Notes: generated by a model not told the origin, from the sequence alone. A DNA stretch of 64,000 nucleotides from an uncultured Pseudoxanthomonas sp. (GCA_937975725.1 CALJUL010000025.1:53234-117233); one strand, 5' to 3'. Shown: positions 8,422 through 17,172, numbered from the stretch's first letter. A program made the numbers and translations.

Positions 8422-9939
8422 ATGGTCGCTTCCGCCGCCCCCGCCCTGCCCGATCCGCACGTCTGCGAACAGGCGCGGCTGAGCCGCGACGCGCGCTTCG
8501 ACGGGCTGTTCTTCACCGCCGTCACCAGCACCGGCATCTACTGCCGGCCGGTGTGCCCGGCGCCGCCGCCGAAGCCGCGCAACATCGTCTACTACCGCCA
8601 CGCCGCCGCGGCCGAGGCCGCCGGCTTCCGCCCCTGCCTGCGCTGCCGCCCGGAACTGGCGCCGGGCGACGGCACGTGGCGGCGCGGCGACGAAGTGGTG
8701 GCACGCGCGCTCAAGCTGATCGACCAGGGCGCGCTGGCCGAAGCGCCGCTGTCCGCGCTGGCCGGCAAGGTGGGACTGGGCGAACGCCAGTTGCGCCGAC
8801 TGTTCACCGAACGCCTGGGCGCGACCCCGGTGGAAGTGCACGGCACGCGCCGGCTGCTGTTCGCCAAGCAACTGCTCACCGAGACCGCGCTGCCGATCAC
8901 CCAGGTGGCGCTGGCGGCCGGCTTCGGCAGCCTGACCCGCTTCAACACCGCCTTCCGCGAGGAATACCGGATGGCGCCGCGCCAACTGCGCAAGCGCGAC
9001 GCGCCGCCGGCGCACGGCACGATGACCCTGCGCCTGGGCTACCGGCCGCCGTACGACTTCGGCGCGATGCTGGATTTCCTGCGCGGTCGCGCGCTGCCCG
9101 GCGTGGAGGCGGTGGACGAACGCAGCTATGCGCGCGTGATCGGCACGGCCGACGCGCCGGGCTGGCTGCGCGTCAGCGCATGGAGCGCGTCGCCGGACGA
9201 CCACGCGCTGCGGCTGGAACTGCACGGCGCCGCGCCGGCGGAACTGCTGGGCATCGTCGGCCGCCTGCGCCGCATGTTCGACCTGGATGCCGACCCGCAT
9301 GCCATCGCCCAGGCGCTGGGCGTGGACGCACGGCTGCGGCCGCTGCTGGAGCGGCGCCCCGGCCTGCGCCTGCCCAGCGGCTGGGACGGTTTCGAGATCG
9401 CGGTGCGCGCGGTGATCGGCCAGCAGGTCAGCGTAGCCGCCGCGCGCACCCTGACCGCGCGGCTGGCGCAGCGCCACGGCACGCCGCTGGCCGCGCCGTT
9501 CGGCGATGGCCTGACCCACGTGTTCCCGACGCCGGACATCCTGGCCGGTGTGGACCTGACCGAAGTCGGATTGACCCGCGCGCGCGCCGACACCGTGCGC
9601 GGGCTGTCGCGCGCCCTGCTGGATGGCCGCGTGGACTTCCGCCCGGAACGCACGCTGGAGGATTTCGCCGCGCGCTGGGTGGCGCTGCCCGGCATCGGTC
9701 CGTGGACCGCGCACTACATGGCGCTGCGCGCGCTGGGCCATCCGGACGCTTTTCCCGCCGACGACCTGGTATTGCAGAAAGCCGTGCCGACCGATGGCAC
9801 CCGCATGACCGCACGCGCCCTGTCCGCACGCGCCGAAGCCTGGCGCCCCTGGCGCGCCTACGCCGTGATCCAGCTCTGGCGCGACAGCATGGGCAAGCCG
9901 CACCCCCCACAGCCGCGCCGCAACCTGGCCCCATCATGA
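8422..9939 (+). CDS. alkA: Ada-AraC-AlkA fusion: methyl-sensing DNA-3-methyladenine glycosylase
   Basis: 505 residues with three parts. An Ada N-terminal zinc domain carries Cys41, Cys45, Cys72 and Cys75 (IYCRPVC, PCLRC), the set that accepts methyl groups from DNA phosphotriesters in Ada. An AraC-type helix-turn-helix follows (about 92-190). The AlkA glycosylase begins near 200 with an AlkA-N domain and then the HhH motif LPGIGPWTA (422-430) and the Asp-Asp pair at 447-448 holding the catalytic Asp. The enzyme excises alkylated bases; the fused sensor/regulator could activate its own gene. The fusion is known in other bacteria. The ogt gene lies downstream after a REP. Confidence 0.93.
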   Translation: MVASAAPALPDPHVCEQARLSRDARFDGLFFTAVTSTGIYCRPVCPAPPPKPRNIVYYRHAAAAEAAGFRPCLRCRPELAPGDGTWRRGDEVVARALKLIDQGALAEAPLSALAGKVGLGERQLRRLFTERLGATPVEVHGTRRLLFAKQLLTETALPITQVALAAGFGSLTRFNTAFREEYRMAPRQLRKRDAPPAHGTMTLRLGYRPPYDFGAMLDFLRGRALPGVEAVDERSYARVIGTADAPGWLRVSAWSASPDDHALRLELHGAAPAELLGIVGRLRRMFDLDADPHAIAQALGVDARLRPLLERRPGLRLPSGWDGFEIAVRAVIGQQVSVAAARTLTARLAQRHGTPLAAPFGDGLTHVFPTPDILAGVDLTEVGLTRARADTVRGLSRALLDGRVDFRPERTLEDFAARWVALPGIGPWTAHYMALRALGHPDAFPADDLVLQKAVPTDGTRMTARALSARAEAWRPWRAYAVIQLWRDSMGKPHPPQPRRNLAPS

Positions 9940-9945
9940 ACCCAC

Positions 9946-9971
9946 TGTAGGAGCGACATAAGTCGCGACCG
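9946..9971 (+). repeat. Single REP-type element
   Basis: Reads TGTAGGAGCGACATAAGTCG then CGACCG; a variant of the window's REP family whose palindromic core is CGACATAAGTCG. It sits just after the alkA-type gene in the 279-bp gap before ogt; no gene is supported in that gap. Confidence 0.75.
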
Positions 9972-10218
9972 CTTTGCCAACCATCACCGTCGCCTCCATT
10001 GCCACCACGCCACACCGCATCCGCATGACGAACACCCGCACACACAGGCACGGCCCCCGCATCGGGCAATCGTCCATGGCCGGACACACCCGCGATGCAG
10101 GCCTCGTCCGGCCCTGCGTCCCCACGCGTTCCACAACGGACGACGCCGCGTTTCCCATCAGCATCGAAGACACGGCCCCGCACTCCCACCACCGGCCCGG
10201 CAGCACGGGAAACACGCG

Positions 10219-10716
10219 ATGATCCTCTACCGCCACCACGACAGTCCCGTCGGCACGCTGACGCTGGCCGCCGACGACACTGGCCTGGTCGCCATCGAAT
10301 TCCCGAGCAACCGCCATCCGGCGCAGCGCGACGACTGGCGCGCGGGCGAGCACCGCTGGCTCGACGCCGCCGCCGCGCAACTGGACGACTACTTCGCCGG
10401 CCGGCGCCGGACGTTCGAACTGCCGCTGTCGCCGCGCGGCACCGACTTCCAGCGCAGCGTGTGGACCGCGCTGGCCGGCATCCCCTACGGGCAGACGATC
10501 AGCTACGCACAACTGGCGCAGCGCGTGGGCAAGCCCACCGCGATGCGCGCGGTCGGCGCGGCCAATGGCCGCAACCCGCTGCCCATCGTGCTGCCCTGCC
10601 ACCGCGTGATCGGCGCCGACGGCTCGCTGACCGGCTTCGGCGGCGGCCTGCCGACCAAGGAATTCCTGCTGCGGCTGGAAGGCGCGTTGCCGGAGGCCGG
10701 CGACCTGTTCGGCTGA
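10219..10716 (+). CDS. ogt: Methylated-DNA-[protein]-cysteine S-methyltransferase
   Basis: 165 residues, the normal size of Ogt. It removes methyl groups from O6-methylguanine and O4-methylthymine by irreversible transfer to an active-site Cys. The signature LPCHRVIG carries acceptor Cys127; the helix-turn-helix stretch (SYAQLAQRVGKPTAMRAVGAA) inserts into the DNA minor groove and includes the conserved Arg finger. It follows the Ada-AlkA fusion in the same orientation, so direct reversal and base excision of alkylation damage are encoded together; the 279-bp gap suggests a promoter of its own. Confidence 0.95.
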   Translation: MILYRHHDSPVGTLTLAADDTGLVAIEFPSNRHPAQRDDWRAGEHRWLDAAAAQLDDYFAGRRRTFELPLSPRGTDFQRSVWTALAGIPYGQTISYAQLAQRVGKPTAMRAVGAANGRNPLPIVLPCHRVIGADGSLTGFGGGLPTKEFLLRLEGALPEAGDLFG

Positions 10717-10750
10717 GCCGCATCGGGGCGTGCGCCGGCGATTGGGCAAG

Positions 10751-10903
10751 TCATTCAATTTCCAGCAGCACGCACATCGCATGCACGCCATGCGGCAAGG
10801 CAGCAGAAGCAAGGTTGATCATGTCGCTGCCCTCATGGTCCGACCAGGCAAGCCACACGTCCTGATGGCGAACGCTCAATCCCGCAACAGCCGGCCCATG
10901 CAT
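10751..10903 (-). CDS. Possible 50-residue ORF overlapping the hutF end
   Basis: Begins MHGPAVAGLSVRHQDVWLAW and ends ALPHGVHAMCVLLEIE, overlapping the last 28 bases of hutF in another frame. Third codon positions are much less GC-rich than in neighbouring genes, which argues for non-coding or foreign DNA. No family recognised and no clear ribosome binding site. It could be a remnant; low confidence. Confidence 0.2.
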   Translation of the reverse strand: MHGPAVAGLSVRHQDVWLAWSDHEGSDMINLASAALPHGVHAMCVLLEIE

Positions 10904-12129
10904 TCGCGGTAGCGCTCCGCAATCGCATCGGCATCGACGTGCCGCCCCTGGTCCACTCTCACTCGGCCGGCCACCTGCACCTGCTTCACCAGCGACCGGT
11001 TGCCGGCGAACAGCCAGCGGTCCACCAGATCGTCCGGCGTTGCGCCAGCCAGCGCGGGCGCGTCGGCGTCGAGCACGACCACGTCGCCGGCCGCGTCGGT
11101 GAATCCGGTCGCGTCCGCCGCGCTGTCCAGCACGCCACGCAGCAGCGTTTCGCCCACGCTGGGCGAATCCTGCGCCACGGCGATGTTGCGGCAGCGCGTG
11201 ACCAGGCGCTGGCCGTATTCCAGCCAGCGCAGTTCCTCCACCGGCGACACCGACACGTGCGAATCCGAGCCAATGCCCCAGCGCCCGCCCGCGTCCAGGT
11301 AGTCGCGCAGCGGGAACAGGCCGTCGCCCAGATTGGCTTCCGTGGTCGGGCAGATCGCCACGGTGGCGCCGCTGGCGGCGATGCCGCGCACCTCCTCCGT
11401 GGACAGGTGGGTGGCATGCACCAGGGTCCAGCGCCGGTCCACCGGGAATTCGCGCAGCAGCCATTCCACTGGCCGCGCGTGTCGGACCGACAGGCAGTCC
11501 TGCACTTCGCCCACCTGCTCGGCGATGTGGATGTGCACGGGCGCGTCGGCCGGCAATGCGGCCAATGCTTCGCGCATCGCCGTCCCGGGCACCGCGCGCA
11601 GGCTGTGGAAGGCGCAGCCGAGGCGCAGCCGTTCGTCCTGCAACGGGCGCAGCGCGTCGAGCAGGCGCAGGAAGCCGGGCACGTCGTGGCCGAAGCGCTG
11701 CTGGCGCGCGGACAAGGGACGGCCGTCGAAGCCGCCGGTCATGTACAGCACTGGCAGCAGGGTCAGCCGGATGCCGGTGTCGCGCGCGGCGGCGATCAGC
11801 GCCTTCGACATCGCGGCCGGATCGTCGTAGGGCACGCCGTCCGGGCGGTGGTGCACGTAGTGGAATTCGCACACCGTGGTGTAGCCCGCTTCAAGCATTT
11901 CGGCGTAGAGCTGCGCGGCCACCGCGTAGGTGCTGTCCGGCGTCATCCGCGCGGCGAAGCGGTACATGGTCGCGCGCCAGGTCCAGAAGCTGTCCTGCGG
12001 ATCCGTCTGCCGTTCGGCCAGCCCGGCCATCGCGCGCTGGAAGGCATGCGAATGCAGGTTGGCGACGGCGGGCACGCGCCAACCGGCGGAAGTCTTCCCA
12101 ATGGATCGGGCGATGTCGGAAGGCTGCAT
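10876..12129 (-). CDS. hutF: Formimidoylglutamate deiminase
   Basis: 417 residues of the amidohydrolase superfamily. It converts N-formimidoyl-L-glutamate to N-formyl-L-glutamate and ammonia, the step specific to the five-step histidine pathway that then needs HutG. Metal ligands His26 and His28 are in NLHSHAFQRAM; other family blocks are SFWTWRATMYRFA, HIAEQVGEVQDC, HATHLS and GIGSDSHVSVSP. The protein is shorter at the N-terminus than usual (typically about 450): the family's roughly 40-residue first beta-sandwich half is missing before NLHSH, and no alternative in-frame start restores it. It is divergent from hutI. Confidence 0.93.
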   Translation of the reverse strand: MQPSDIARSIGKTSAGWRVPAVANLHSHAFQRAMAGLAERQTDPQDSFWTWRATMYRFAARMTPDSTYAVAAQLYAEMLEAGYTTVCEFHYVHHRPDGVPYDDPAAMSKALIAAARDTGIRLTLLPVLYMTGGFDGRPLSARQQRFGHDVPGFLRLLDALRPLQDERLRLGCAFHSLRAVPGTAMREALAALPADAPVHIHIAEQVGEVQDCLSVRHARPVEWLLREFPVDRRWTLVHATHLSTEEVRGIAASGATVAICPTTEANLGDGLFPLRDYLDAGGRWGIGSDSHVSVSPVEELRWLEYGQRLVTRCRNIAVAQDSPSVGETLLRGVLDSAADATGFTDAAGDVVVLDADAPALAGATPDDLVDRWLFAGNRSLVKQVQVAGRVRVDQGRHVDADAIAERYRECMGRLLRD

Positions 12130-12365
12130 GGCAGGCGCTAACGGGCGTTGCGGCGGATGCGCTAGGCTACCGTGTCTTTCCAGGCACCACACGCCATGAG
12201 CGCCGCTTCGTTCGCACCGTCCGTTCCGCCCATCGCCGTTGCCGGCGATGCGGCCATCGGTTCTTCCGCCGCACGCCGGGCGCAGCCCCGCGGCCGGCAC
12301 GGGCGCGACGGCGGCAGCGGCAACGACCCGCGCCACGATACGAACGGACACGCCGGGAGGCAGGG

Positions 12366-13601
12366 ATGACGGACGGCACGACCGCGGACCGCTGGGACGG
12401 GCTGCTGCTCAACGCGCGGCTGGTGACGCTGGCCGGCGACACCGGCTACGGCATCGTCGAGGACGGCGCGCTGGCCTGGTGCGACGGCGTGCTGCGATTC
12501 GCGGGCGCGGCCTCGGCGTTGCCGGCCGACGCTGCGCGCAGGGCCAGCGAAGTGATCGACGCAGGCGGCGACTGGATCACGCCGGGGCTGGTGGACTGCC
12601 ACACGCACGTGGTGTTCGCGGGCGACCGCGCCGGCGAATTCGAGCAACGGCTGCAAGGTGCCAGCTACGAGGAGATCGCGCGGGCCGGCGGCGGCATCGT
12701 CTCCACCGTGCGCGCCACCCGCGCCGCCAGCGAGGACAAACTGCTGGCGCAATCGCTGTCGCGCGCGCGCGCGTTGCGCGACGACGGCGCGACCACGCTG
12801 GAGATCAAGTCCGGCTACGGGCTGGACCTGGACAACGAGCGCAAGATGCTGCGCGTGGCGCGCCGCATCGGCGCGGAGCTGGGCATCACGGTGCGCACCA
12901 CGTTCCTGGGCGCGCATGCGCTGCCGCCGGAATACGCCGGGCGTGCCGACAACTACGTCGCCGCGGTCTGCGACTGGCTGGGCGAACTGCATGCCGAGGG
13001 CTTGGTGGACGCGGTGGATGCGTTCTGCGAGCGCATCGGCTTCACCGCCGCGCAGACGCGGCGCGTGTTCGAGGCGGCACGCGCGCTGGGCCTGCCGGTC
13101 AAGCTGCACGCCGACCAGTTGAGCGACGGCGAAGGTGCCGCGCTGGTGGCGGAGTTCGGCGGGCTCTCGGCCGATCACGTGGAATACACCTCCGAAGCCG
13201 GCGCCGCCGCGATGGCGCGCGCGGGCACCGTGGCGGTGCTGCTGCCGGGCGCGTTCCACGTGCTGCGCGAGACCAAACTGCCGCCGCTGGAGGCTTTCCG
13301 TGCCCACGGCGTGCCGATGGCGGTGGCCACCGACTGCAATCCGGGCACTTCGCCGTTGCAGTCGCTGCGGCTGGCGATGTCGCTGGCCTGCACGCATTTC
13401 CGGCTGACGCCGGAAGAAGCCCTGCGCGGGGCCACCGTCAACGCCGCGCGCGCGCTGGGCCTGCACGATCGCGGCCGGCTGGAAGCGGGGCAGCGCGCGG
13501 ATTTCGTACGCTGGCGCATCAACCAGCCGGCGGAACTCGCGTACTGGCTGGGCGGCGAACTGGTCGCGGGCGTCCACGCCGGCGGACGACGGCTCCGCTG
13601 A
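12366..13601 (+). CDS. hutI: Imidazolonepropionase
   Basis: 411 residues, normal length. It hydrolyses 4-imidazolone-5-propionate to N-formimidoyl-L-glutamate, linking hutU to hutF. Metal-binding His79 and His81 (VDCHTHVVFAGDR), the substrate loop EIKSGYGLD, KLHADQLSD, DHVEYTSE and ATDCNPGTSP are all present. The start ATG is preceded by GGGAGGCAGGG. It is divergent from hutF with 236 bp between starts, in which I see no supported gene or clear operator. It ends at a shared bidirectional terminator with the ribosomal THX gene. Confidence 0.96.
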   Translation: MTDGTTADRWDGLLLNARLVTLAGDTGYGIVEDGALAWCDGVLRFAGAASALPADAARRASEVIDAGGDWITPGLVDCHTHVVFAGDRAGEFEQRLQGASYEEIARAGGGIVSTVRATRAASEDKLLAQSLSRARALRDDGATTLEIKSGYGLDLDNERKMLRVARRIGAELGITVRTTFLGAHALPPEYAGRADNYVAAVCDWLGELHAEGLVDAVDAFCERIGFTAAQTRRVFEAARALGLPVKLHADQLSDGEGAALVAEFGGLSADHVEYTSEAGAAAMARAGTVAVLLPGAFHVLRETKLPPLEAFRAHGVPMAVATDCNPGTSPLQSLRLAMSLACTHFRLTPEEALRGATVNAARALGLHDRGRLEAGQRADFVRWRINQPAELAYWLGGELVAGVHAGGRRLR

Positions 13602-13649
13602 GGCGCGGCTCCGCTTCCCTTCTCTCTCGTTCGCCATCACCCAAACGAA

Positions 13650-13673
13650 GAACCCCGGCCTGGGCCGGGGTTC
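13650..13673. terminator. Bidirectional terminator between hutI and THX gene
   Basis: An 11-bp perfect stem GAACCCCGGCC/GGCCGGGGTTC with a 2-base centre, placed between the convergent ends of hutI and the ribosomal protein gene. Confidence 0.8.
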
Positions 13674-13709
13674 TCGTTCGCGGCGGGCCGGCCGTGCCGG
13701 CACGGGCGA

Positions 13710-13886
13710 TTACGCCTTGGCGACGGTCTTCTTGGCCACGGCCTTCTTCGCCGGCGCCTTCACCACGGCCTTCTTGGCGGTGGCGGTGGCGGCCACACCC
13801 GCCTTGGCGACGGCGTGCTTGCGCGCGTTGCCATAGCTGGACGAATAGCGCTTGCCCTTGGCCGTCTTGCGATCACCCTTGCCCAT
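13710..13886 (-). CDS. 30S ribosomal protein THX
   Basis: 58 residues beginning MGKGDRKTAKGKRYSSSYGN, the hallmark of bacterial ribosomal protein THX, a small basic peptide that sits at the top of the 30S head. Residues 27-58 form an Ala/Lys/Val-rich tail (KKAVVKAPAKKAVAKK) as in Xanthomonadaceae homologues; it is longer than the minimal Thermus protein. AGGAG lies 7 bases before the ATG. It was too short for routine gene length cut-offs but coding is clear. Confidence 0.9.
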   Translation of the reverse strand: MGKGDRKTAKGKRYSSSYGNARKHAVAKAGVAATATAKKAVVKAPAKKAVAKKTVAKA

Positions 13887-14053
13887 CGTAGTTCTCCTGA
13901 TTCAATGAAAAATCCGCGCGGGGATGGGCCGTTGCGAAGGCGTTCGCCTGCCTCTGCGCCCCGGCGCGAAGGCGCAAAGCCTATCACAGCGGGGCTTTGC
14001 CGGCGGCCGGGCGGCCCGCCGCGGGGAGGGGCCGGGCCGCGGGCGGGGACGGG

Positions 14054-14461
14054 TCAGTGGGCGCAACTGGCGTCGTGGACGTGCCAGTGGTTCAGGCGCA
14101 GGTTCACCAGGTGGGCCAGGCCCACCAGCATGCCGCCCACCGTCATCACGATGGCGTGCGGCACCACGGATTCGTGCAGCGGTGCGTAGAGCACCCCGGC
14201 CCACAGGGCCGCCAGGCCGCACAGCAGCATGCCCAGGGCGCGAAATGCGCGGTGCCTGCGGTAGCCCCAGAGCAGGCTGAACATCCCCAGCACGGTCACG
14301 AACACCACGAACGCCTGCTCGAAGCCGTCCCCCAGCCAGACCGACAGGCCCAGCGACGGGATCGCGGCCAGCAGCAGCGGCACCACCGCGCAATGCAGGG
14401 CGCAGATCAGCGAGCCTGCGGCGGCGAAGCGGTCGATCAGCGTGCGGAAGGTGGGCTTCAT
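14054..14461 (-). CDS. MerC-domain inner-membrane protein, probably zinc-regulated
   Basis: 135 residues with four hydrophobic helices. CALHC (Cys20, His23, Cys24) in the first helix, followed by AVVPLLLAAIPSLGL, matches the MerC domain, a metal-uptake protein of mercury operons with many chromosomal relatives; the tail HWHVHDASCAH is metal-binding in appearance. It is divergent from a ZnuD-like zinc receptor across a region with two Zur-box-like sequences, so a zinc-related function is more likely than mercury resistance (no merA/merT/merP nearby). ATG chosen over the TTG three codons upstream. Confidence 0.8.
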   Translation of the reverse strand: MKPTFRTLIDRFAAAGSLICALHCAVVPLLLAAIPSLGLSVWLGDGFEQAFVVFVTVLGMFSLLWGYRRHRAFRALGMLLCGLAALWAGVLYAPLHESVVPHAIVMTVGGMLVGLAHLVNLRLNHWHVHDASCAH

Positions 14462-14486
14462 GGGAGGCAAGTATGACCTTCGGGAG

Positions 14487-14520
14487 GGTTATATTGTCAC
14501 TTTTGGTATATTATAACATC
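14487..14520. promoter_or_regulatory. Two Zur-box-like palindromes in a divergent promoter
   Basis: GGTATATTATAACATC at 14505-14520 reads on the other strand GATGTTATAATATACC, very close to the gammaproteobacterial Zur consensus (GAAATGTTATAATATAACATTTC, from memory). A weaker copy, GGTTATATTGTCAC, lies at 14487-14500 nearer the MerC-like gene. Both are AT-rich islands in GC-rich DNA and overlap possible -10 sequences, consistent with zinc-dependent repression of both divergent genes. Confidence 0.75.
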
Positions 14521-14552
14521 ATTGACCTTCCCTCAACGCGTGGCCTCTCCCT

Positions 14553-16745
14553 ATGCAATCCCTGCGTCGCCGCCCCTCCCCCGCTCCCCGCCTGCTCGCT
14601 TGCGCCGTCCTGCTGGCCCTGGCCGCCCCCGCCCTGGCCGACGAAGCCGCCAGCCAGCACCAGCACGCCACCGACCTGGACGCCGTCACCGTCACCGCAT
14701 CGCCGCTGAAGGGCAACGCCGAATCCGTCGCCACACCGGTCAACGTGCTGTACGGCGAAGAACTGGACAAGGCCAAGGCCGGCACCCTCGGCGAAACCGT
14801 GGCCAAGTTGCCCGGCGTGCAAACGACGTACTTCGGCACCGGCGTGGGCCGGCCGATCATCCGCGGCCAGGAAGGCCCGCGCGTGCAGGTGCTGTCCGGC
14901 GGCATCGGCTCGATGGACGCCTCCACCGTCAGCGCCGACCACGCGGTCAGCATCGAGCCCTTCCTCGCCGACCAGATCGAAGTGCTGAAGGGCCCGGCCA
15001 CGCTGCTGTTCGGCAGCGGCGCCATCGGCGGCGCGGTGAACGTGGTCGACGGCCGCCTGGCCGAAACCCTGCCCGACCAGCCGTTCGGCGGGCGCGCGGA
15101 AGTGCGCGGCAACACCGTCAACGACGAACGCAGCGGCATGTTCCGCCTCGACGGCGTGAACGGGAACTGGGTGCTGCACGTCGACGGCCTGGTGCGCGAC
15201 ACCGACGACTACGATATTCCCGGCGTCGCCATCCTGCACCACGACGAAGATGAAGGGCACGAAGGACACGAGGAAGAAGAACAGCCGCGCGGCACCCTGC
15301 CCAACAGCGCGGTGAAGACCCGCGCCGGTGCGGTCGGCGCGACCTACCTCGGCGAACGCGGCTACTTCGGCCTGGCCGCCAGTACCTATCGCAGCAACTA
15401 CGGCATCCCCGCCGGCGCGCACGTGCATGGCGAGGACGACCACGACCACGACCATGACCACGACGGCGAAGACGACCACGCCCACGACGAGCACGAGGAA
15501 GAAGGTCCGGTGCGCATCGACATGGCGCAGAACCGGCTGGACCTGAAGGCCGGCGTCTACGCCCCGGCCGCGTTCCTGGAGAGCCTCAACCTGCGCGCGG
15601 CCTGGAACGACTACGAGCACCTCGAACTGGAAGGCGGCGAGATCGGCACGCGCTTCGCCAACAAGGGCTACGACGCGCGCCTGGAAGCGGTGCAGAAAGC
15701 CTGGAACGGCTGGCGCGGCGCCTTCGGCCTGCAGTTCGGCAGCACCGACTTCAGCGCGGTGGGCGACGAAGCCTTCGTGCCGTCCACCATCACCGACACG
15801 CTGGGCGCCTTCGTCGTGCAGGAGAAGGATTTTGGCCCGTGGAAGCTGGAACTGGGCGGCCGCTACGACAAGGTGAAGCTGAAGCCGGACGACCGCGCGT
15901 CGCGCGACTTCGATGCGTTCAACCTGTCCGCCGCGGGCATCTGGCGCCTGAGCGAGGGCTTCGACCTGCGCTTCGGCCTGGACCGCTCCGAGCGCGCGCC
16001 GACCAACGAGGAAACGTTCGCCGGCGGCACCCACGTCGCCACCCGCTCCATCGAGATCGGCGACGAAGCGCTGGACACCGAGAAGGCCGTGCGCGCGGAG
16101 ATCGGCGCGCACTGGCATACCGATCGCATGGACCTGAAGCTGGCGCTCTACCGGACCCGATTCCAGGACTTCATCTACCTGGCCGACACCGGCATCGAGG
16201 AGCAGGGCTACCCGGTGCGCCTGTGGACGCAGGACGATGCCACCTTCACCGGCGCCGAGGCCGAGGCGAAGATCCATCTCGCCGAAAGCGCCGCCGGGCA
16301 GTGGGACCTGCGGCTGTACGGCGACTACGTGCGCGCCGAACTGGACGGCAGCGGCACGCGCACGGTGGCGTTCGAAGTGCCGCACGGCGACCACACGCAT
16401 GGCTACGAGGTCGAGATCGCACAGGGCGGCTACCTGCCGCGCATCGCGCCGATGCGCTTCGGCGCCGACCTGGGCTGGTCGCTGGGCGGATGGCGCGCCT
16501 CGCTGGGCGCCGTGCGCTACGCCAAGCAGGACGACGTGGCGCAGAACGAGGAGCCCAGTGCGGCCTACACGCTGGTGGACGCGCACCTGGCCTACCGCTG
16601 GGACCGCCCGGCGTCCAGTTGGGAGGTCTTCCTGGACGGCAGCAACCTGACCGACGAGGAAGCGCGCCCGCATACCTCGCTGCTGCGCGACTACGCACCG
16701 CTGCCCGGCCGCGGTGTGGCGTTCGGGATCCGCGCGTATTTCTGA
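14553..16745 (+). CDS. znuD: ZnuD-like TonB-dependent zinc receptor
   Basis: 730 residues: signal peptide (1-29), TonB box DAVTVTAS (43-50), plug (about 55-170; RPIIRGQEGPRVQVLSGGIG, LKGPATLLFGSGAIGGAVN) and a 22-strand barrel ending in Tyr-Phe. Two His/Asp/Glu-rich external loops (229-244, and 290-317 with the run HDHDHDHD) and a further HGDHTHG resemble the zinc-capture loops of ZnuD. Together with the Zur-box-like site 33 bp before the start this makes zinc import across the outer membrane the best assignment. A perfect 30-bp palindrome follows the gene. Confidence 0.9.
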   Translation: MQSLRRRPSPAPRLLACAVLLALAAPALADEAASQHQHATDLDAVTVTASPLKGNAESVATPVNVLYGEELDKAKAGTLGETVAKLPGVQTTYFGTGVGRPIIRGQEGPRVQVLSGGIGSMDASTVSADHAVSIEPFLADQIEVLKGPATLLFGSGAIGGAVNVVDGRLAETLPDQPFGGRAEVRGNTVNDERSGMFRLDGVNGNWVLHVDGLVRDTDDYDIPGVAILHHDEDEGHEGHEEEEQPRGTLPNSAVKTRAGAVGATYLGERGYFGLAASTYRSNYGIPAGAHVHGEDDHDHDHDHDGEDDHAHDEHEEEGPVRIDMAQNRLDLKAGVYAPAAFLESLNLRAAWNDYEHLELEGGEIGTRFANKGYDARLEAVQKAWNGWRGAFGLQFGSTDFSAVGDEAFVPSTITDTLGAFVVQEKDFGPWKLELGGRYDKVKLKPDDRASRDFDAFNLSAAGIWRLSEGFDLRFGLDRSERAPTNEETFAGGTHVATRSIEIGDEALDTEKAVRAEIGAHWHTDRMDLKLALYRTRFQDFIYLADTGIEEQGYPVRLWTQDDATFTGAEAEAKIHLAESAAGQWDLRLYGDYVRAELDGSGTRTVAFEVPHGDHTHGYEVEIAQGGYLPRIAPMRFGADLGWSLGGWRASLGAVRYAKQDDVAQNEEPSAAYTLVDAHLAYRWDRPASSWEVFLDGSNLTDEEARPHTSLLRDYAPLPGRGVAFGIRAYF

Positions 16746-16804
16746 GCGCGATGGTGCGCAGCGCGGCGGTGTTGCCGTGCGGACAAGCGCACGGGCATCG
16801 TCTG

Positions 16805-16834
16805 ATGCCTGGCGGGCCGCGGCCCGCCAGGCAT
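16805..16834. terminator. Perfect 30-bp palindrome after the zinc receptor gene
   Basis: ATGCCTGGCGGGCC followed by GC and its exact complement GGCCCGCCAGGCAT, 60 bp after the receptor stop codon. Likely an intrinsic terminator, though no long T run follows. Confidence 0.65.
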
Positions 16835-17172
16835 GTTCGTCTCGACTGCGCTGAAGGGGCGCACAGGTATCGCTCTTCGCATGGGCAGAAGGCTGAGGCA
16901 CCTGCCCTGCACTTCGGGTCGCCTCGATTGGACTGATGGAAAACCACGCCTCCTGCGCCTGCCGGCGCAGGCATCGTGTGCAACGGGATGTTCGTGAGCA
17001 CGCGATCCACTGGCCGCATCGACGCCGCTTGCTCTCACGACACAGGCCAAGCCTGCACGCAGACACGCACCACTGCGCGCCCATCATGGGTCCGGTCGGC
17101 GGCCATGATTCCGGCACAAGCGCCCATTCCCAAGACAACGGCCACTCACGGCACGACCACCCTTCTTGCGGC

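Noticed and set aside
9974..10222. 82-codon frame overlapping the ogt start by four bases
   Set aside because: No ribosome binding site, begins beside a REP, and composition (Thr/Pro/His/Arg) does not resemble neighbouring proteins.
12172..12369. Short frame between hutF and hutI
   Set aside because: Low-complexity Arg/Gly/Ser product with no family likeness; lies in a divergent promoter region.
14054..14461. MerC-like gene as part of a mercury-resistance operon
   Set aside because: No merA, merT, merP or merR nearby; Zur-box-like promoter and zinc receptor neighbour point to zinc.
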